From the NCBI RefSeq assembly GCF_001645105.1, contig NZ_LKEG01000052.1, positions 250,508 to 314,507 on the forward strand: a stretch of 64,000 nucleotides of DNA. The letters are read 5' to 3'. Within the stretch, counting starts at the first letter, position 1; each line of letters begins with the position of its first letter. The translations under genes and the position numbers were made by a program. The notes under the pieces were generated by a model. It was not told where the DNA came from, ran no database searches, and saw only the letters and a program-made list of their open reading frames with translations. Shown piece after piece: positions 44,901 to 52,451 of the stretch. This DNA comes from Pseudomonas marginalis (GTDB lineage Bacteria > Pseudomonadota > Gammaproteobacteria > Pseudomonadales > Pseudomonadaceae).

Positions 44901-45082
44901 TCCGGGCTGGCGCCGGGCAGGGTGGCGCTGACCTGGATCGTCGGAAATTCCGCTTCCGGCAGTGGGGCGATGGCCAGGCGCGGGAAGGCAATCATTCCCA
45001 GCAGCACCAGGGCGAAGGTCAGCAGCAGGGTGGCGACCGGGTGGTCGACGCACCAGGCCGACGGCGAGCGGCTGCCGCTCAT
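41987..45082 (-). CDS. RND efflux permease, HAE-1/MdtC-like
   Basis: A 1031-residue inner-membrane proton/drug antiporter with the RND duplication: twelve transmembrane helices and two large periplasmic loops. It begins PVATLLLTFALVLLGMIAFP. The Asp-Asp proton-relay motif is in ISVGFVVDDAIVVVENIHRH (TM4), and GQDINLSSGPSRAQYQYVLK marks the MdtB/MdtC-like group. No Met-rich metal relay of CusA/CzcA type is evident, so small organic drugs or detergents are likelier substrates than metals. The stop of the adaptor gene overlaps the start by four bases. No outer-membrane factor gene accompanies it, so it presumably borrows an OprM/TolC-type channel. Confidence 0.88.
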   Translation of the reverse strand: MSGSRSPSAWCVDHPVATLLLTFALVLLGMIAFPRLAIAPLPEAEFPTIQVSATLPGASPDTMASSVATPLEVQFSAIPGMTQMTSSSALGSSLLTLQFTLNKSIDTAAQEVQAAINTASGKLPSDMPSLPTWKKVNPADSPVLILSVSSDSMPSTELSDYVETLLARQISQIDGVGQINITGQQRPAIRVQASPDKLAAIGLTLADIRLAIQQSSLNLAKGAIYGENSVSTLSTNDQLFLPEDYAQLIVSYKDGAPVQLRDIAKVVNGSENAYVQAWSGDTPGVNLVISRQPGANIVETVDRIQAELPRLQGMLPASVQVSVLTDRTKTIRASLHEVEVTLLIAILLVVAVMALFLRQLSATLIVSSVLGVSLVASFALMYLMGFSLNNLTLVAIVISVGFVVDDAIVVVENIHRHLEAGLGQREAAIKGAGEIGFTVVSISFSLVAAFIPLLFMGGVVGRLFKEFALTATSTILISVVVSLTLAPTLAALFMRAPTHTTHDKPGFSERLLAGYARNLRRALAHQRSMAAIFLVTLALAVVGYVFIPKGFFPVQDTGFVLGTSEAAADVSYPDMVAKHKALAEIVKDDPAVQAFSHSVGVTGSNQTIANGRFWIALKDRGDRDVSASQFIDRIRPKLAKVPGIVLYLRAGQDINLSSGPSRAQYQYVLKSNDGPTLNTWTQRLTEKLRANPAFRDLSNDLQLGGSITHISIDRQAAARFGLTATDVDQALYDAFGQRQINEFQTEINQYQVVLELDTQQRGKAESLNYFYLRSPLTNEMVPLSALAKVDPPTVGPLSISHDGMFPAANLSFNLAPGVALGDAVIMLNQAKNEIGMPTTIIGNFQGAAQAFQSSLASQPWLILAALVAVYIILGVLYESFVHPLTIISTLPSAGLGALIMLSLMGQDFSIMALIGLVLLIGIVKKNGILMIDFALDAQRVRGLSPEDAIYEACVTRFRPIIMTTLAALLGAVPLMLGAGPGAEMRQPLGIAVVGGLLVSQALTLFTTPVIYLYLEKFFHRPTPTPALATTD

Positions 45083-46245
45083 GGCTGCACCTTGGCGTCG
45101 ACGGTCTGGATCACCTGCGGCGGCTCCTTGAGCACCTCCACCTGGGCCCCGGCCTTGAGCCGCGACTGGCCGTCACTGACCAGCACATCGCCGGCCTGCA
45201 CACCCTTGATGATGTTCACGTCGCTGTCTTGGTAGGTGACCTGCACCGGCACCACGTCGACCTTGTCACCGTTGACCCGGTACACAAAGTGCGAATCCAG
45301 GCCGCGTTGCACCACCGTCGACGGCACCACCAGCGCGTTTTTGTCGAGGGCGGTCTGAATCTTGATGGTCACCAATTGCCCCGGCCACAGGCGTTGCGAG
45401 GCGTTGCTGAATTCAGCCTTGGCACGCAGGGTGCCGGTGGTGGAACTGATCTGGTTGTCGATCAGGCTCAAGTGGCCTTCGCCGAGCAGGTCGCCGGTCT
45501 GGCCGTCGGTGTCGGCGCCCATGTAGGCATCGACGCTGGCCTTTGTGGGCGCTGCGATCAAGCCTTGCAGGGTGGGCAGCATCTGCTGCGGCAGGGAGAA
45601 CTCGACGGCAATCGGGTCGATCTGGGTGACCGAGAACAGGCCCTGGGCATCGCTGGTGCGTAGGAAGTTACCTTCGTCCACGGTGCGAATACCCACGCGA
45701 CCGCTGACCGGCGAGCGAATCTGGGTATAGGACAGTTGCACTTGAGCCGAATCGATCGCGGCCTGGTTGCCTTGGGCGGTGGCCTTGAGCTGGTTGACCA
45801 GGGCTTGTTGCTGGTCATAGGTCTGCTTGGACACGCCATCGTCGACGCTCAACGCCTTGTAGCGCTTGAGGTTGACCAGCGCCACCTGCAACTGGGCCTG
45901 GCTCTCGCCCAGTTGCGCCTTGGCCTGGTCGAGGCTGGCACGGATCGAACGGTCATCGATGCTCGCCAGCAGGTCGCCGGCCTTGACCCGTTGGCCTTCC
46001 TTGACCAGCAATTGGGTGAGAATGCCGTCCACTTGCGGGCGTATGACCACGCTGTGCAAGGACAACACGGTGCCGATCCCACTGACAAAACGCGGAATAT
46101 CCTGCTGCGCCACGCTCACCACCCGCACCGGAATCGCAGTGGGCGCCGCCAGTTTGCTCTTGGCCGGGCGGGTCAATGCCCAGGCTGCAATCGCCAGCAC
46201 CACGAGGACACCCACGATCAGGGCGGTTTTTCGTTGAATTTGCAT
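45079..46245 (-). CDS. RND efflux periplasmic adaptor (MdtA-like)
   Basis: A 388-residue membrane-fusion protein with an N-terminal anchor (TALIVGVLVVLAIAAWAL). The lipoyl halves are VIRPQVDGILTQLLVKEGQR with VKAGDLLASIDDR, and YTQIRSPVSGRVGIRTVDEG. A helical hairpin lies between them, followed by beta-barrel and membrane-proximal domains. The start ATG 46245 puts the hydrophobic anchor at the N-terminus; a longer frame upstream was rejected. It is the first gene of the operon adaptor-permease-regulator-kinase, 83 bases downstream of a perfect palindrome. Confidence 0.88.
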   Translation of the reverse strand: MQIQRKTALIVGVLVVLAIAAWALTRPAKSKLAAPTAIPVRVVSVAQQDIPRFVSGIGTVLSLHSVVIRPQVDGILTQLLVKEGQRVKAGDLLASIDDRSIRASLDQAKAQLGESQAQLQVALVNLKRYKALSVDDGVSKQTYDQQQALVNQLKATAQGNQAAIDSAQVQLSYTQIRSPVSGRVGIRTVDEGNFLRTSDAQGLFSVTQIDPIAVEFSLPQQMLPTLQGLIAAPTKASVDAYMGADTDGQTGDLLGEGHLSLIDNQISSTTGTLRAKAEFSNASQRLWPGQLVTIKIQTALDKNALVVPSTVVQRGLDSHFVYRVNGDKVDVVPVQVTYQDSDVNIIKGVQAGDVLVSDGQSRLKAGAQVEVLKEPPQVIQTVDAKVQP

Positions 46246-46325
46246 GGGGTGAGGCGCCAGGGCAAAGGATTGGAGGAAAGTGGAGCCTTTATAGCCCGTC
46301 AACCCGGTCAGCAAAGTGACTGCTA

Positions 46326-46343
46326 ACTGACAGCGCTGTCAGT
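46326..46343. promoter_or_regulatory. Palindromic operator, Cus/Cop-box type
   Basis: ACTGACAGCGCTGTCAGT is a perfect 18-base palindrome. Its TGACA-N4-TGTCA core has the same half-sites and spacing as the E. coli CusR/PcoR box. It lies ahead of the efflux operon that also encodes a CusR-like regulator, and faces the small gene at 46460 on the other side. Confidence 0.6.
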
Positions 46344-46459
46344 AAAGGTCGACCATTCGTACAGGCGGTGGTTAAAGATCCAAGGCGGGCAGGTATACTG
46401 CGCGCCAGCGAGGCCCGCAAGCCGGTCCCGCGTCATTTTTTGCACGCTCCGGAGCTTTC

Positions 46460-46693
46460 ATGACTTCCCCGACACAACCCCCTGTTGAAGCGACCGACCT
46501 CGTCGATCCGGCCAGCGCCGACGGCGTTGAAAAAGCCGAGATCCCGGCGTTCAAGTTTCCCTTCAAGCCGGGTGAACTGGCCGGGGCCAAAAATGCCGCC
46601 CAGCCCTGGTACAAGAACGGCGCCAAGAACGGCCATACCAAGAGCCCGGGCATGGCGCCACCGGGAACTCGCCGTTCCATGGGTAAACGTTAA
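46460..46693 (+). CDS. Small conserved hypothetical protein
   Basis: A 77-residue soluble protein, not recognised. The N-terminus is acidic and Pro-rich (MTSPTQPPVEATDLVDPASA), the middle has IPAFKFPFKPGEL, and the C-terminus is basic (PGMAPPGTRRSMGKR). An AGCTTTC context precedes the ATG and CGGAG lies about eleven bases upstream. It diverges from the RND operon. The Lys/Gly/Asn-rich centre (WYKNGAKNGHTKSPG) suggests nucleic-acid or ribosome contact, but this is only an impression. Confidence 0.65.
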   Translation: MTSPTQPPVEATDLVDPASADGVEKAEIPAFKFPFKPGELAGAKNAAQPWYKNGAKNGHTKSPGMAPPGTRRSMGKR

Positions 46694-46857
46694 GAATAAT
46701 CAGCTGTAATATTTGCAGGATGTTGCCTACAGCGTCCGTTGATATTTCTGCTTGTGGGCCTGCGATCGTTTCTTGAAAGCTTGCACAGCTTGCGCTCTGC
46801 TCCGATTTTTTACCGGGGTGGAGTCAAGGGCGCTCTTTCCGGAAAAGGACGTTTCCT

Positions 46858-47628
46858 GTGGCCCCGATACACCTCTGTGTAGCGCTTGTCCTGTTGCTCG
46901 CGGTCGATGCCGTTGCTGGCATTGATCAACCTCGGCGCGAAATCCGCTTTGCCGTTGCCGCGCACTTTCCCCCCTTCCAGAGCCGCAACCCGCAAGGGCA
47001 GTTGGTCGGTCTGAATATCGAGCTGGGCAACGCCCTTTGCCAGCAACTGAATGTGCGCTGTACCTGGGTCGACCAGGTGCTGGTCGAAAACTTCAAAGAC
47101 CTTGATGCCCTGCAATTCGATGCAATCATCGGCATTGCCCCCACGCCTCAGCGTCAGCGCTGGGTGAGCTTCACCGATAACCTCTATCCCTTCACCACGC
47201 GCCTGGTCGCGCGCCGATCCTCCGGGCTGATGCCGACGCCAGCGTCGCTCAAGGGCAAGCGCGTCGGCGTATTGCTGGGGAGTAATCGCGAAGCCTTTGC
47301 CCGATCGCAATGGGCGCCCAAGGGCGTGATCATCAAGCGCTTCTGGCTCAACGACGAACTGGTCCGCAGCCTGGTGGCAGGCGACATCGATGCGACCCTG
47401 CAGGGCACCGTGGAAATCCGCGACGCGTTGCTCGACACCCCGGCGGGCCAGGATTTCGACTTCCTCGGCCCCGCCGTTTCCGCTGAGTTGCTGGGCCACG
47501 GCGTGGCAATCGGGCTGCGCACCACCGATACGGCGTTGCGTGCCGAACTTAACCGCGCCCTCGAACAGCTTAAACACAATGGTGAGTACCAGCGGATCCT
47601 TGCGCCTTATCGTCTGGAGGTGCCGTGA
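46858..47628 (+). CDS. Periplasmic solute-binding protein, family 3
   Basis: A 256-residue secreted protein with a signal peptide (MAPIHLCVALVLLLAVDAVA). The SBP_bac_3 fold shows in REIRFAVAAHFPPFQSRNPQ, LVGLNIELGNALCQQL, FDAIIGIAPTPQRQRWVSFT and the C-terminal ELNRALEQLKHNGEYQRILA. Such proteins bind amino acids for ABC transporters or sensors. No permease gene is adjacent, so it is an orphan receptor. It starts at GTG 46858 with AAAAGGA upstream. It converges with the YkgJ-like gene. Confidence 0.82.
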   Translation: MAPIHLCVALVLLLAVDAVAGIDQPRREIRFAVAAHFPPFQSRNPQGQLVGLNIELGNALCQQLNVRCTWVDQVLVENFKDLDALQFDAIIGIAPTPQRQRWVSFTDNLYPFTTRLVARRSSGLMPTPASLKGKRVGVLLGSNREAFARSQWAPKGVIIKRFWLNDELVRSLVAGDIDATLQGTVEIRDALLDTPAGQDFDFLGPAVSAELLGHGVAIGLRTTDTALRAELNRALEQLKHNGEYQRILAPYRLEVP

Positions 47629-47662
47629 TGGCTCGATGTGCTCGCGAAGCGGCCAGTCAGCC

Positions 47663-48406
47663 CTACGCCGCCCGCAGAGGGATAAACGCATAGTTGGCCG
47701 GCACCTCGGTCGCAATCTGCGCCCCGGCATCCAGCACCTGTTCGGCAATGTCCATCCCCGATACATGGAACACCCACTCATTGGCCACGGACGGTTGAGC
47801 CAGCGCCAACTCAATCGCCTGGGCAAACAGGCCCATGTCCGGCAGGTAAGCGGTAAACCCATCACCCTTGAGCGCCGTGGTGCGAATGCCCAGCAGGGCG
47901 CACACCGCCTCTTTGGTCTGCACGTCATCGCGGTCGGCCTGGCGTGAGCGTTGGATCAACTGCGCCAATTCCTGGTCCATCAGCTCACCGCCGACGATCA
48001 GCGCCGGGCCCTGCTCCCAGGATTCCGGCGGGCAATCCTTGGCGGCGGGATTCAGCGGGATATGCGGGTTGATCTCCATCGGGTAGATGCGGCACACCAA
48101 CGGGCGACGCTCATAGATGCGGCACAGGTTGTCTTCGTCAAGATTCCGGCAGCGTCCGGCGTTGTAGGCGGCAAAGGTGATTGCCACAAACGCTTCGGTA
48201 GTGCCACTGGGCACGACCACCGAACGGCGTTCGGCATGTTCACGTTGCTGCTCGGGCAGGCCCAGGCCATTGCCCAGGAAACCCTCCGCCAGAACGATGA
48301 CATTGCCGCCGTCCGCCGCCCACTGGCGGGCCTCGTCGAGGGTCAGGGGCACGTGATGGTCGGAGCAGCATTTGCCGCAACCGACGCAGGAAAATCGAGT
48401 ATTCAT
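47663..48406 (-). CDS. YkgJ-family cysteine-cluster protein
   Basis: A 247-residue cytoplasmic protein with the N-terminal metal-binding pattern FSCVGCGKCCSDHHVPL and further cysteines in AGRCRNLDEDNLCRIYERRP and LVCRIYPME. This CxxCxxCC plus C-x7-C-x9-C arrangement marks the YkgJ (putative zinc/iron-chelating) family. Its biochemical role is unknown; flagellin N-methylase FliB is a distant relative. The C-terminal half (residues 130-247) is specific to this longer version. Confidence 0.82.
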   Translation of the reverse strand: MNTRFSCVGCGKCCSDHHVPLTLDEARQWAADGGNVIVLAEGFLGNGLGLPEQQREHAERRSVVVPSGTTEAFVAITFAAYNAGRCRNLDEDNLCRIYERRPLVCRIYPMEINPHIPLNPAAKDCPPESWEQGPALIVGGELMDQELAQLIQRSRQADRDDVQTKEAVCALLGIRTTALKGDGFTAYLPDMGLFAQAIELALAQPSVANEWVFHVSGMDIAEQVLDAGAQIATEVPANYAFIPLRAA

Positions 48407-48514
48407 GGCGGATCTGTCACCAGGCTAGGTCAGAGGGCACGCAGGAACAGTGACGGGTTTTTACCTCTGTTCACCGTTTCAGTTCTCTGGAAGCAAGTTA
48501 TACGCCAGTGCCTG

Positions 48515-48997
48515 TCAGCCCTCAGGCACTGCATCGCGTAGGACAAATCGCATGCCCGCGCTTTCATACAACTGCCGGGCACGCAGGTTGCTCTCCCGCA
48601 CCTTAAGGTCCACATAGGGCTCGCCGCGCTGCTTGAACGCCTGGAAGCTGTGCAGCAGCAACGCGCGGCCCAATCCCTGGCCCTGGGCGCAGGGGTGAAC
48701 GCAGAGGTGCTTGATAAAGGCGCTGGTCCAGCACTGCGCCACGGCGAGAACGCCTTCGTCGTTGCTCGCTACCAGGCACAGTGTGGGGTCGAACTCGGCA
48801 TCGGTGGTGAACCGCTGCTGCCAGGTTTCCAGGTTGGGCACACGACCGCCGCCCTGGTCCTGAGCGAGGCGCAACACGGCATGAATCGCCGGGGCCAGGT
48901 CGTCGCGGTAATGATCCAACTGCGTGCCGGCCGGCCACTGGGGGGCGGGCAGGCTGCCGGTGAGGTCGCGGCGCAACAGCTGGTAATACTCGGTCAC
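48515..48997 (-). CDS. GNAT-family N-acetyltransferase
   Basis: A 160-residue acetyltransferase. The acetyl-CoA-binding motif A is IKHLCVHPCAQGQGLGRALL (R/Q-x-x-G-x-G/A pattern in QGQGLGRA), followed by VDLKVRESNLRARQLYESAG and MRFVLRD. The substrate is unknown. It starts at GTG 48997, three bases after the cheV stop, so it is probably co-translated with CheV. Confidence 0.82.
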   Translation of the reverse strand: MTEYYQLLRRDLTGSLPAPQWPAGTQLDHYRDDLAPAIHAVLRLAQDQGGGRVPNLETWQQRFTTDAEFDPTLCLVASNDEGVLAVAQCWTSAFIKHLCVHPCAQGQGLGRALLLHSFQAFKQRGEPYVDLKVRESNLRARQLYESAGMRFVLRDAVPEG

Positions 48998-49000
48998 CGG

Positions 49001-49903
49001 TTACAGGCCTTTCTGTGCCACGGTCTGGGCGGCGATCACCAGGCACTTGGTCAGCTCCGGCGACGAGAATTTGGTCAGTACCGAGTCGGCACCCGCCAGG
49101 CGCGCCTTTTCGCTGTTCATCGCACTGTCCAAGGAGGTGTGCAGCAACACATAGAGGTGCTGGAAATCCGGGGTTTCGCGCAAGGTGCGGGTGAGGGCGT
49201 AGCCGTCCATTTCCGACATCTCGATGTCCGACACCACCACGTTGATCTGCTCGGCGGTGCCTTGCAGTTCCAGCAGCACGTCGATGGCTTCCTTGGCACT
49301 GCGCGCGGTGTGGCAGGTGAGGCCGAGGTTGCGCAGGGTGTGAACGGACTGTTGCAGGGCGACCTGGCTGTCGTCCACCACCAGGATGCGCGCGTTGCCG
49401 AGCACTTCGGCCTCTTCCATGGTCAGGTCGGTCGGCGCCGCTTCAATTGGTGCCGGCGCGATGCCGTGGATGACTTTTTCGATATCCAGCACCTGCACCA
49501 GGCCGCCTTCTACCTGGGTGACCCCGGTAATAAACGCGCGGTTACCGCCGGATCCATAGGGCGGCGGGCGGATGTCGGTGGTCAGGCAATGCACGATCTT
49601 GCTCACCGCCTGCACATGCAAACCCTGCTTGGAGCGGCTCACATCGGTGACGATCAGGCAGCCGCCGTCCGGGTCTGCCAGCGGCATTTCCCCCAGGGCG
49701 CGGCTCAGGTCGATCACCGCCAGCGAGTTACCGCGCAGGGTGGCGATGCCTTTGACATGCGGGTGGGACTCCGGCAGCTTGGTCAGCGGCGGGCATGGGA
49801 TGATTTCGCTGACTTTCAGCAGGTTGATCGCCATCAGCTTGCCACTGCGCAAGGTAAAGAGCAGAAGCGAGAGTGAGTCTGCGCGGGCTTTGGTGGTGGA
49901 CAT
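49001..49903 (-). CDS. Chemotaxis protein CheV
   Basis: A 300-residue coupling protein: an N-terminal CheW-like domain (residues 10-160, with LLLFTLRSGKLMAINLLKVS, GIATLRGNSLAVIDLSRALG and AFITGVTQVEGGLVQVLDIE) and a C-terminal receiver domain (residues 175-295, with ARILVVDDSQVALQQSVHTL, phospho-acceptor Asp in VVSDIEMSEMDGYALTRTLR, Lys in VLTKFSSPEL). CheV links chemoreceptors to CheA and adds phosphorylation-dependent adaptation. Pseudomonads carry several CheV paralogues, so no number is assigned. A REP pair lies upstream. Confidence 0.9.
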   Translation of the reverse strand: MSTTKARADSLSLLLFTLRSGKLMAINLLKVSEIIPCPPLTKLPESHPHVKGIATLRGNSLAVIDLSRALGEMPLADPDGGCLIVTDVSRSKQGLHVQAVSKIVHCLTTDIRPPPYGSGGNRAFITGVTQVEGGLVQVLDIEKVIHGIAPAPIEAAPTDLTMEEAEVLGNARILVVDDSQVALQQSVHTLRNLGLTCHTARSAKEAIDVLLELQGTAEQINVVVSDIEMSEMDGYALTRTLRETPDFQHLYVLLHTSLDSAMNSEKARLAGADSVLTKFSSPELTKCLVIAAQTVAQKGL

Positions 49904-49992
49904 AAAAACCTTCTGTGGATCAGGGATGACGATCTATAGAGGGTTATCGACTTGGGGAGGCCAGGCTTTAACCGGATTTTGTGTCGGGATGG

Positions 49993-50088
49993 GTGTGTGT
50001 GGGCGCTGGCTTGCCTGCGATGCAGGCACCTCGGTCTTTCAGTCGCACCGGGGTGATGCTATCGCAGGCAAGCCGGCTCCCACACAAG
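49993..50088. repeat. REP pair (REPIN), GGCTTGCCTGCGAT type
   Basis: Inverted copies of a second REP family (GCTGGCTTGCCTGCGATGCA and ATCGCAGGCAAGCCGGCTCC) flank about 35 bases. The same family recurs at 63.6 kb. Confidence 0.87.
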
Positions 50089-50111
50089 CCCCATTCCACA
50101 AGGGGCATGGG

Positions 50112-51086
50112 TTAGCCCTTCCACACCTGCGGGTTCACCAGGTCCTGCGGACGCTGGCCCAGCAGCGCGCTGCGCAGGTTGTCGAGGGCGCGGTTGGCCA
50201 TGGCTTCACGGGTTTCGTGGGTGGCCGAGCCGATGTGCGGCAGGGTCACGGCGTTGCTCAGCTGGAACAGCGGTGACTCGGCCAGCGGCTCCTGTTCATA
50301 CACATCCAGCCCCGCGCCACGGATGCGCTGGCTTTGCAGGGCGTCGATCAGCGCCGGTTCGTCGACCACCGGGCCACGAGAAATGTTGATCAGGATCGCG
50401 CTGGACTTCATCAGCCCCAGCTCGCGGGTGCTGATCAGGTGACGGGTCTTATCGCTCAACGGCACCACCAGGCAGACGAAATCCGCCTCGGCCAGCAGTT
50501 CATCCAGGCTACGCAATTGCGCGCCCAGTTCCTGCTCCAGCGCCGGCTTGCGGCTGTTGCCGCTGTAGAGGATCGGCATATTGAAACCCAACCGTCCACG
50601 CCGGGCCACGGCCGCGCCGATGTTGCCCATGCCGACGATGCCCAGCGTCTTGCCATGCACATCGCAACCGAACAACGGCGCGCCGACGCTGGCTTTCCAC
50701 TGGCCGGCCTTGGTCCAGGCGTCCAGCTCGGCCACACGGCGTGCGCTGCTCATCAGCAGGGCAAAGGCCAGGTCGGCGGTGCTTTCGGTGAGGACGTCGG
50801 GGGTGTTGGTGAGCATGATCCCGCGTTCGTTGAAGTACGCCACGTCATAGTTGTCGTAGCCCACCGACACGCTGGACACCACTTCCAGCTTGCTCGCGCC
50901 TTGCAACTGCTCGCGGCCCAGCTTGCGACCCACGCCGATCAGGCCGTGCGCGTGGGGCAGGGCTTCATTGAATTGCGCGTTGATGTCGCCCAGCTTGGGG
51001 TTGGGCGCGATCACCTCGAAATCCTGTTGCAGGCGTTCGATCATTTCCGGGGTGACGCGGCTGAAAGCGAGGACAGTCTTTTTCAT
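50112..51086 (-). CDS. D-2-hydroxyacid dehydrogenase (GhrB/2-ketogluconate reductase-like)
   Basis: A 324-residue NAD(P)H-dependent reductase. It shows the Rossmann loop LGIVGMGNIGAAVARRGRLG near residue 150, LINISRGPVVDEPALIDAL, the catalytic Glu in GLDVYEQEPLAESPLF and the catalytic His in LPHIGSATHETREAM. The family reduces glyoxylate, hydroxypyruvate or 2-ketogluconate. The start MKKTVLAFSRV at 51086 fits relatives; an ATG fifteen bases upstream cannot be excluded because neither has a strong ribosome site. It is a single gene flanked by two REP pairs. Confidence 0.85.
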   Translation of the reverse strand: MKKTVLAFSRVTPEMIERLQQDFEVIAPNPKLGDINAQFNEALPHAHGLIGVGRKLGREQLQGASKLEVVSSVSVGYDNYDVAYFNERGIMLTNTPDVLTESTADLAFALLMSSARRVAELDAWTKAGQWKASVGAPLFGCDVHGKTLGIVGMGNIGAAVARRGRLGFNMPILYSGNSRKPALEQELGAQLRSLDELLAEADFVCLVVPLSDKTRHLISTRELGLMKSSAILINISRGPVVDEPALIDALQSQRIRGAGLDVYEQEPLAESPLFQLSNAVTLPHIGSATHETREAMANRALDNLRSALLGQRPQDLVNPQVWKG

Positions 51087-51183
51087 TGCAGGCGGGCTCA
51101 TCGACTACGGAAGAATGCCAAGCACGCTAACATTCCTGCCGACAATTGTCAGGACGCCTCAGGCCTAAAGTGGGCAGGGGACA

Positions 51184-51274
51184 AATGTGGGAGGGGGCTT
51201 GCTCCCGATAGCGGTGGATCAGTCAATTCATGTGGTGACTGACCTATTGCTATCGGGAGCAAGCCCCCTCCCAC
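51184..51274. repeat. REP pair (REPIN), GGGGGCTTGCTCCC type
   Basis: GTGGGAGGGGGCTTGCTCCC and its complement in inverted orientation around about 45 bases, between the hydroxyacid dehydrogenase and LysR genes. Same family as at 6.8 and 39.8 kb. Confidence 0.9.
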
Positions 51275-51300
51275 CGTTGACCTGACTCGTCTGGTAGCAC

Positions 51301-52269
51301 TCAGTTCGCCAGGCGCGCGCCGCTGAGGCTGCCGCTCAACTCATACGCCACCAGCTCCGCCTGGTGCGCCGCCAGGATCTCCGGCAGCGAGCCACGCAGG
51401 TATTCCACCCACGTCTTGATCTTCGCATCCAGGTACTGGCGCGACGGGTAGATGGCGTACAGGTTCAACTCCTGGGAGCGGTAGTTGGGCATCACCCGCA
51501 CCAGGGTGCCGTTGCGCAGGCCTTCGATCGCGGCGTACACCGGCAGCAGGCCGATGCCCATGCCGCTGGTGATCGCGGTTTTCATCGCATCGGCCGAGTT
51601 CACCAGGAAGGGTGAGGTGTTGATCGCTACGCTTTCCTGGCCTTCGGGGCCGTTGAAGGTCCACTTGTCGAGCTGGATCACTGGGCTGACCAGGCGCAGG
51701 CAGGCGTGGTTGAGCAAGTCATTGGGGCGATGGGCGCAGCCCTTGGCCTTGACGTAGTCCGGCGAGGCACAGGCAATGCTGTAGGTGATGCCCAGGCGCT
51801 GGGACACGAAGCCCGAGTCCGGCAGTTCGCTGGCCAGCACGATGGACACGTCGTAGCCCTCATCGAGCAAGTCCGGCACACGGTTGGCCAGGGTCAGGTC
51901 GAAGGTGACGTCCGGGTGGGTGCGGCGATAGCGGGCGATGGCGTCGATGACGAAATGCTGGCCGATACCGGTCATGGTGTGCACTTTCAGCTGCCCGGCA
52001 GGGCGTGCATGGGCGTCGCTGGCCTCCGCCTCGGCTTCCTCGACGTAGGCGAGGATCTGCTCACAGCGCAGCAAATAGCGTTTGCCGGCTTCGGTCAGCG
52101 CGATGCGTCGTGTCGTTCGGTTCAACAAGCGGGTTTGCAGATGGGCCTCAAGGTTGGAGACCGCGCGCGAGACGTTGGCAGTGGTGGTATCCAGTTGCAC
52201 GGCGGCGGCGGTGAAGCTGCCTGCCTCGGCCACGCAACTGAAGGCGCGCATGTTTTGCAAAGTGTCCAT
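51301..52269 (-). CDS. LysR-family transcriptional regulator (candidate regulator of the aromatic-acid efflux operon)
   Basis: A 322-residue LysR regulator: winged HTH at residues 1-60 (MRAFSCVAEAGSFTAAAVQL ... RAVSNLEAHLQTRLLNRTTR), then a periplasmic-binding-like effector domain (VTFDLTLANRVPDLLDEGYD, DAMKTAITSGMGIGLLPVYA). It diverges from the outer-membrane factor/FUSC/DUF1656/HlyD operon, as AaeR diverges from aaeXAB in E. coli, so it probably activates that operon in response to an aromatic acid. Regulation is inferred from position. Confidence 0.87.
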   Translation of the reverse strand: MDTLQNMRAFSCVAEAGSFTAAAVQLDTTTANVSRAVSNLEAHLQTRLLNRTTRRIALTEAGKRYLLRCEQILAYVEEAEAEASDAHARPAGQLKVHTMTGIGQHFVIDAIARYRRTHPDVTFDLTLANRVPDLLDEGYDVSIVLASELPDSGFVSQRLGITYSIACASPDYVKAKGCAHRPNDLLNHACLRLVSPVIQLDKWTFNGPEGQESVAINTSPFLVNSADAMKTAITSGMGIGLLPVYAAIEGLRNGTLVRVMPNYRSQELNLYAIYPSRQYLDAKIKTWVEYLRGSLPEILAAHQAELVAYELSGSLSGARLAN

Positions 52270-52451
52270 GGAGTGTTCTCAGGGGAGATAGCAAATTGTG
52301 ACAGAAAGTTACGCCGTCCAGTGATCCCTACCAACGGATTATCGCCTGAACGGTAACAAAGATTCACAGGAATGCCAGCTTATCGTTCCCCATGTCGCCC
52401 CCTAGAATTGCGCCACCTCTCCCCGCACCACCACCTCAGGAATTCGCAGCA

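Noticed and set aside
41987..45082. Heavy-metal RND pump of CusA/CzcA type
   Set aside because: The HME-type motif and methionine relay are not seen, and the GQDINLSSGPSRAQYQYVLK segment is of the MdtB/C drug-pump type despite the Cus-like regulators.
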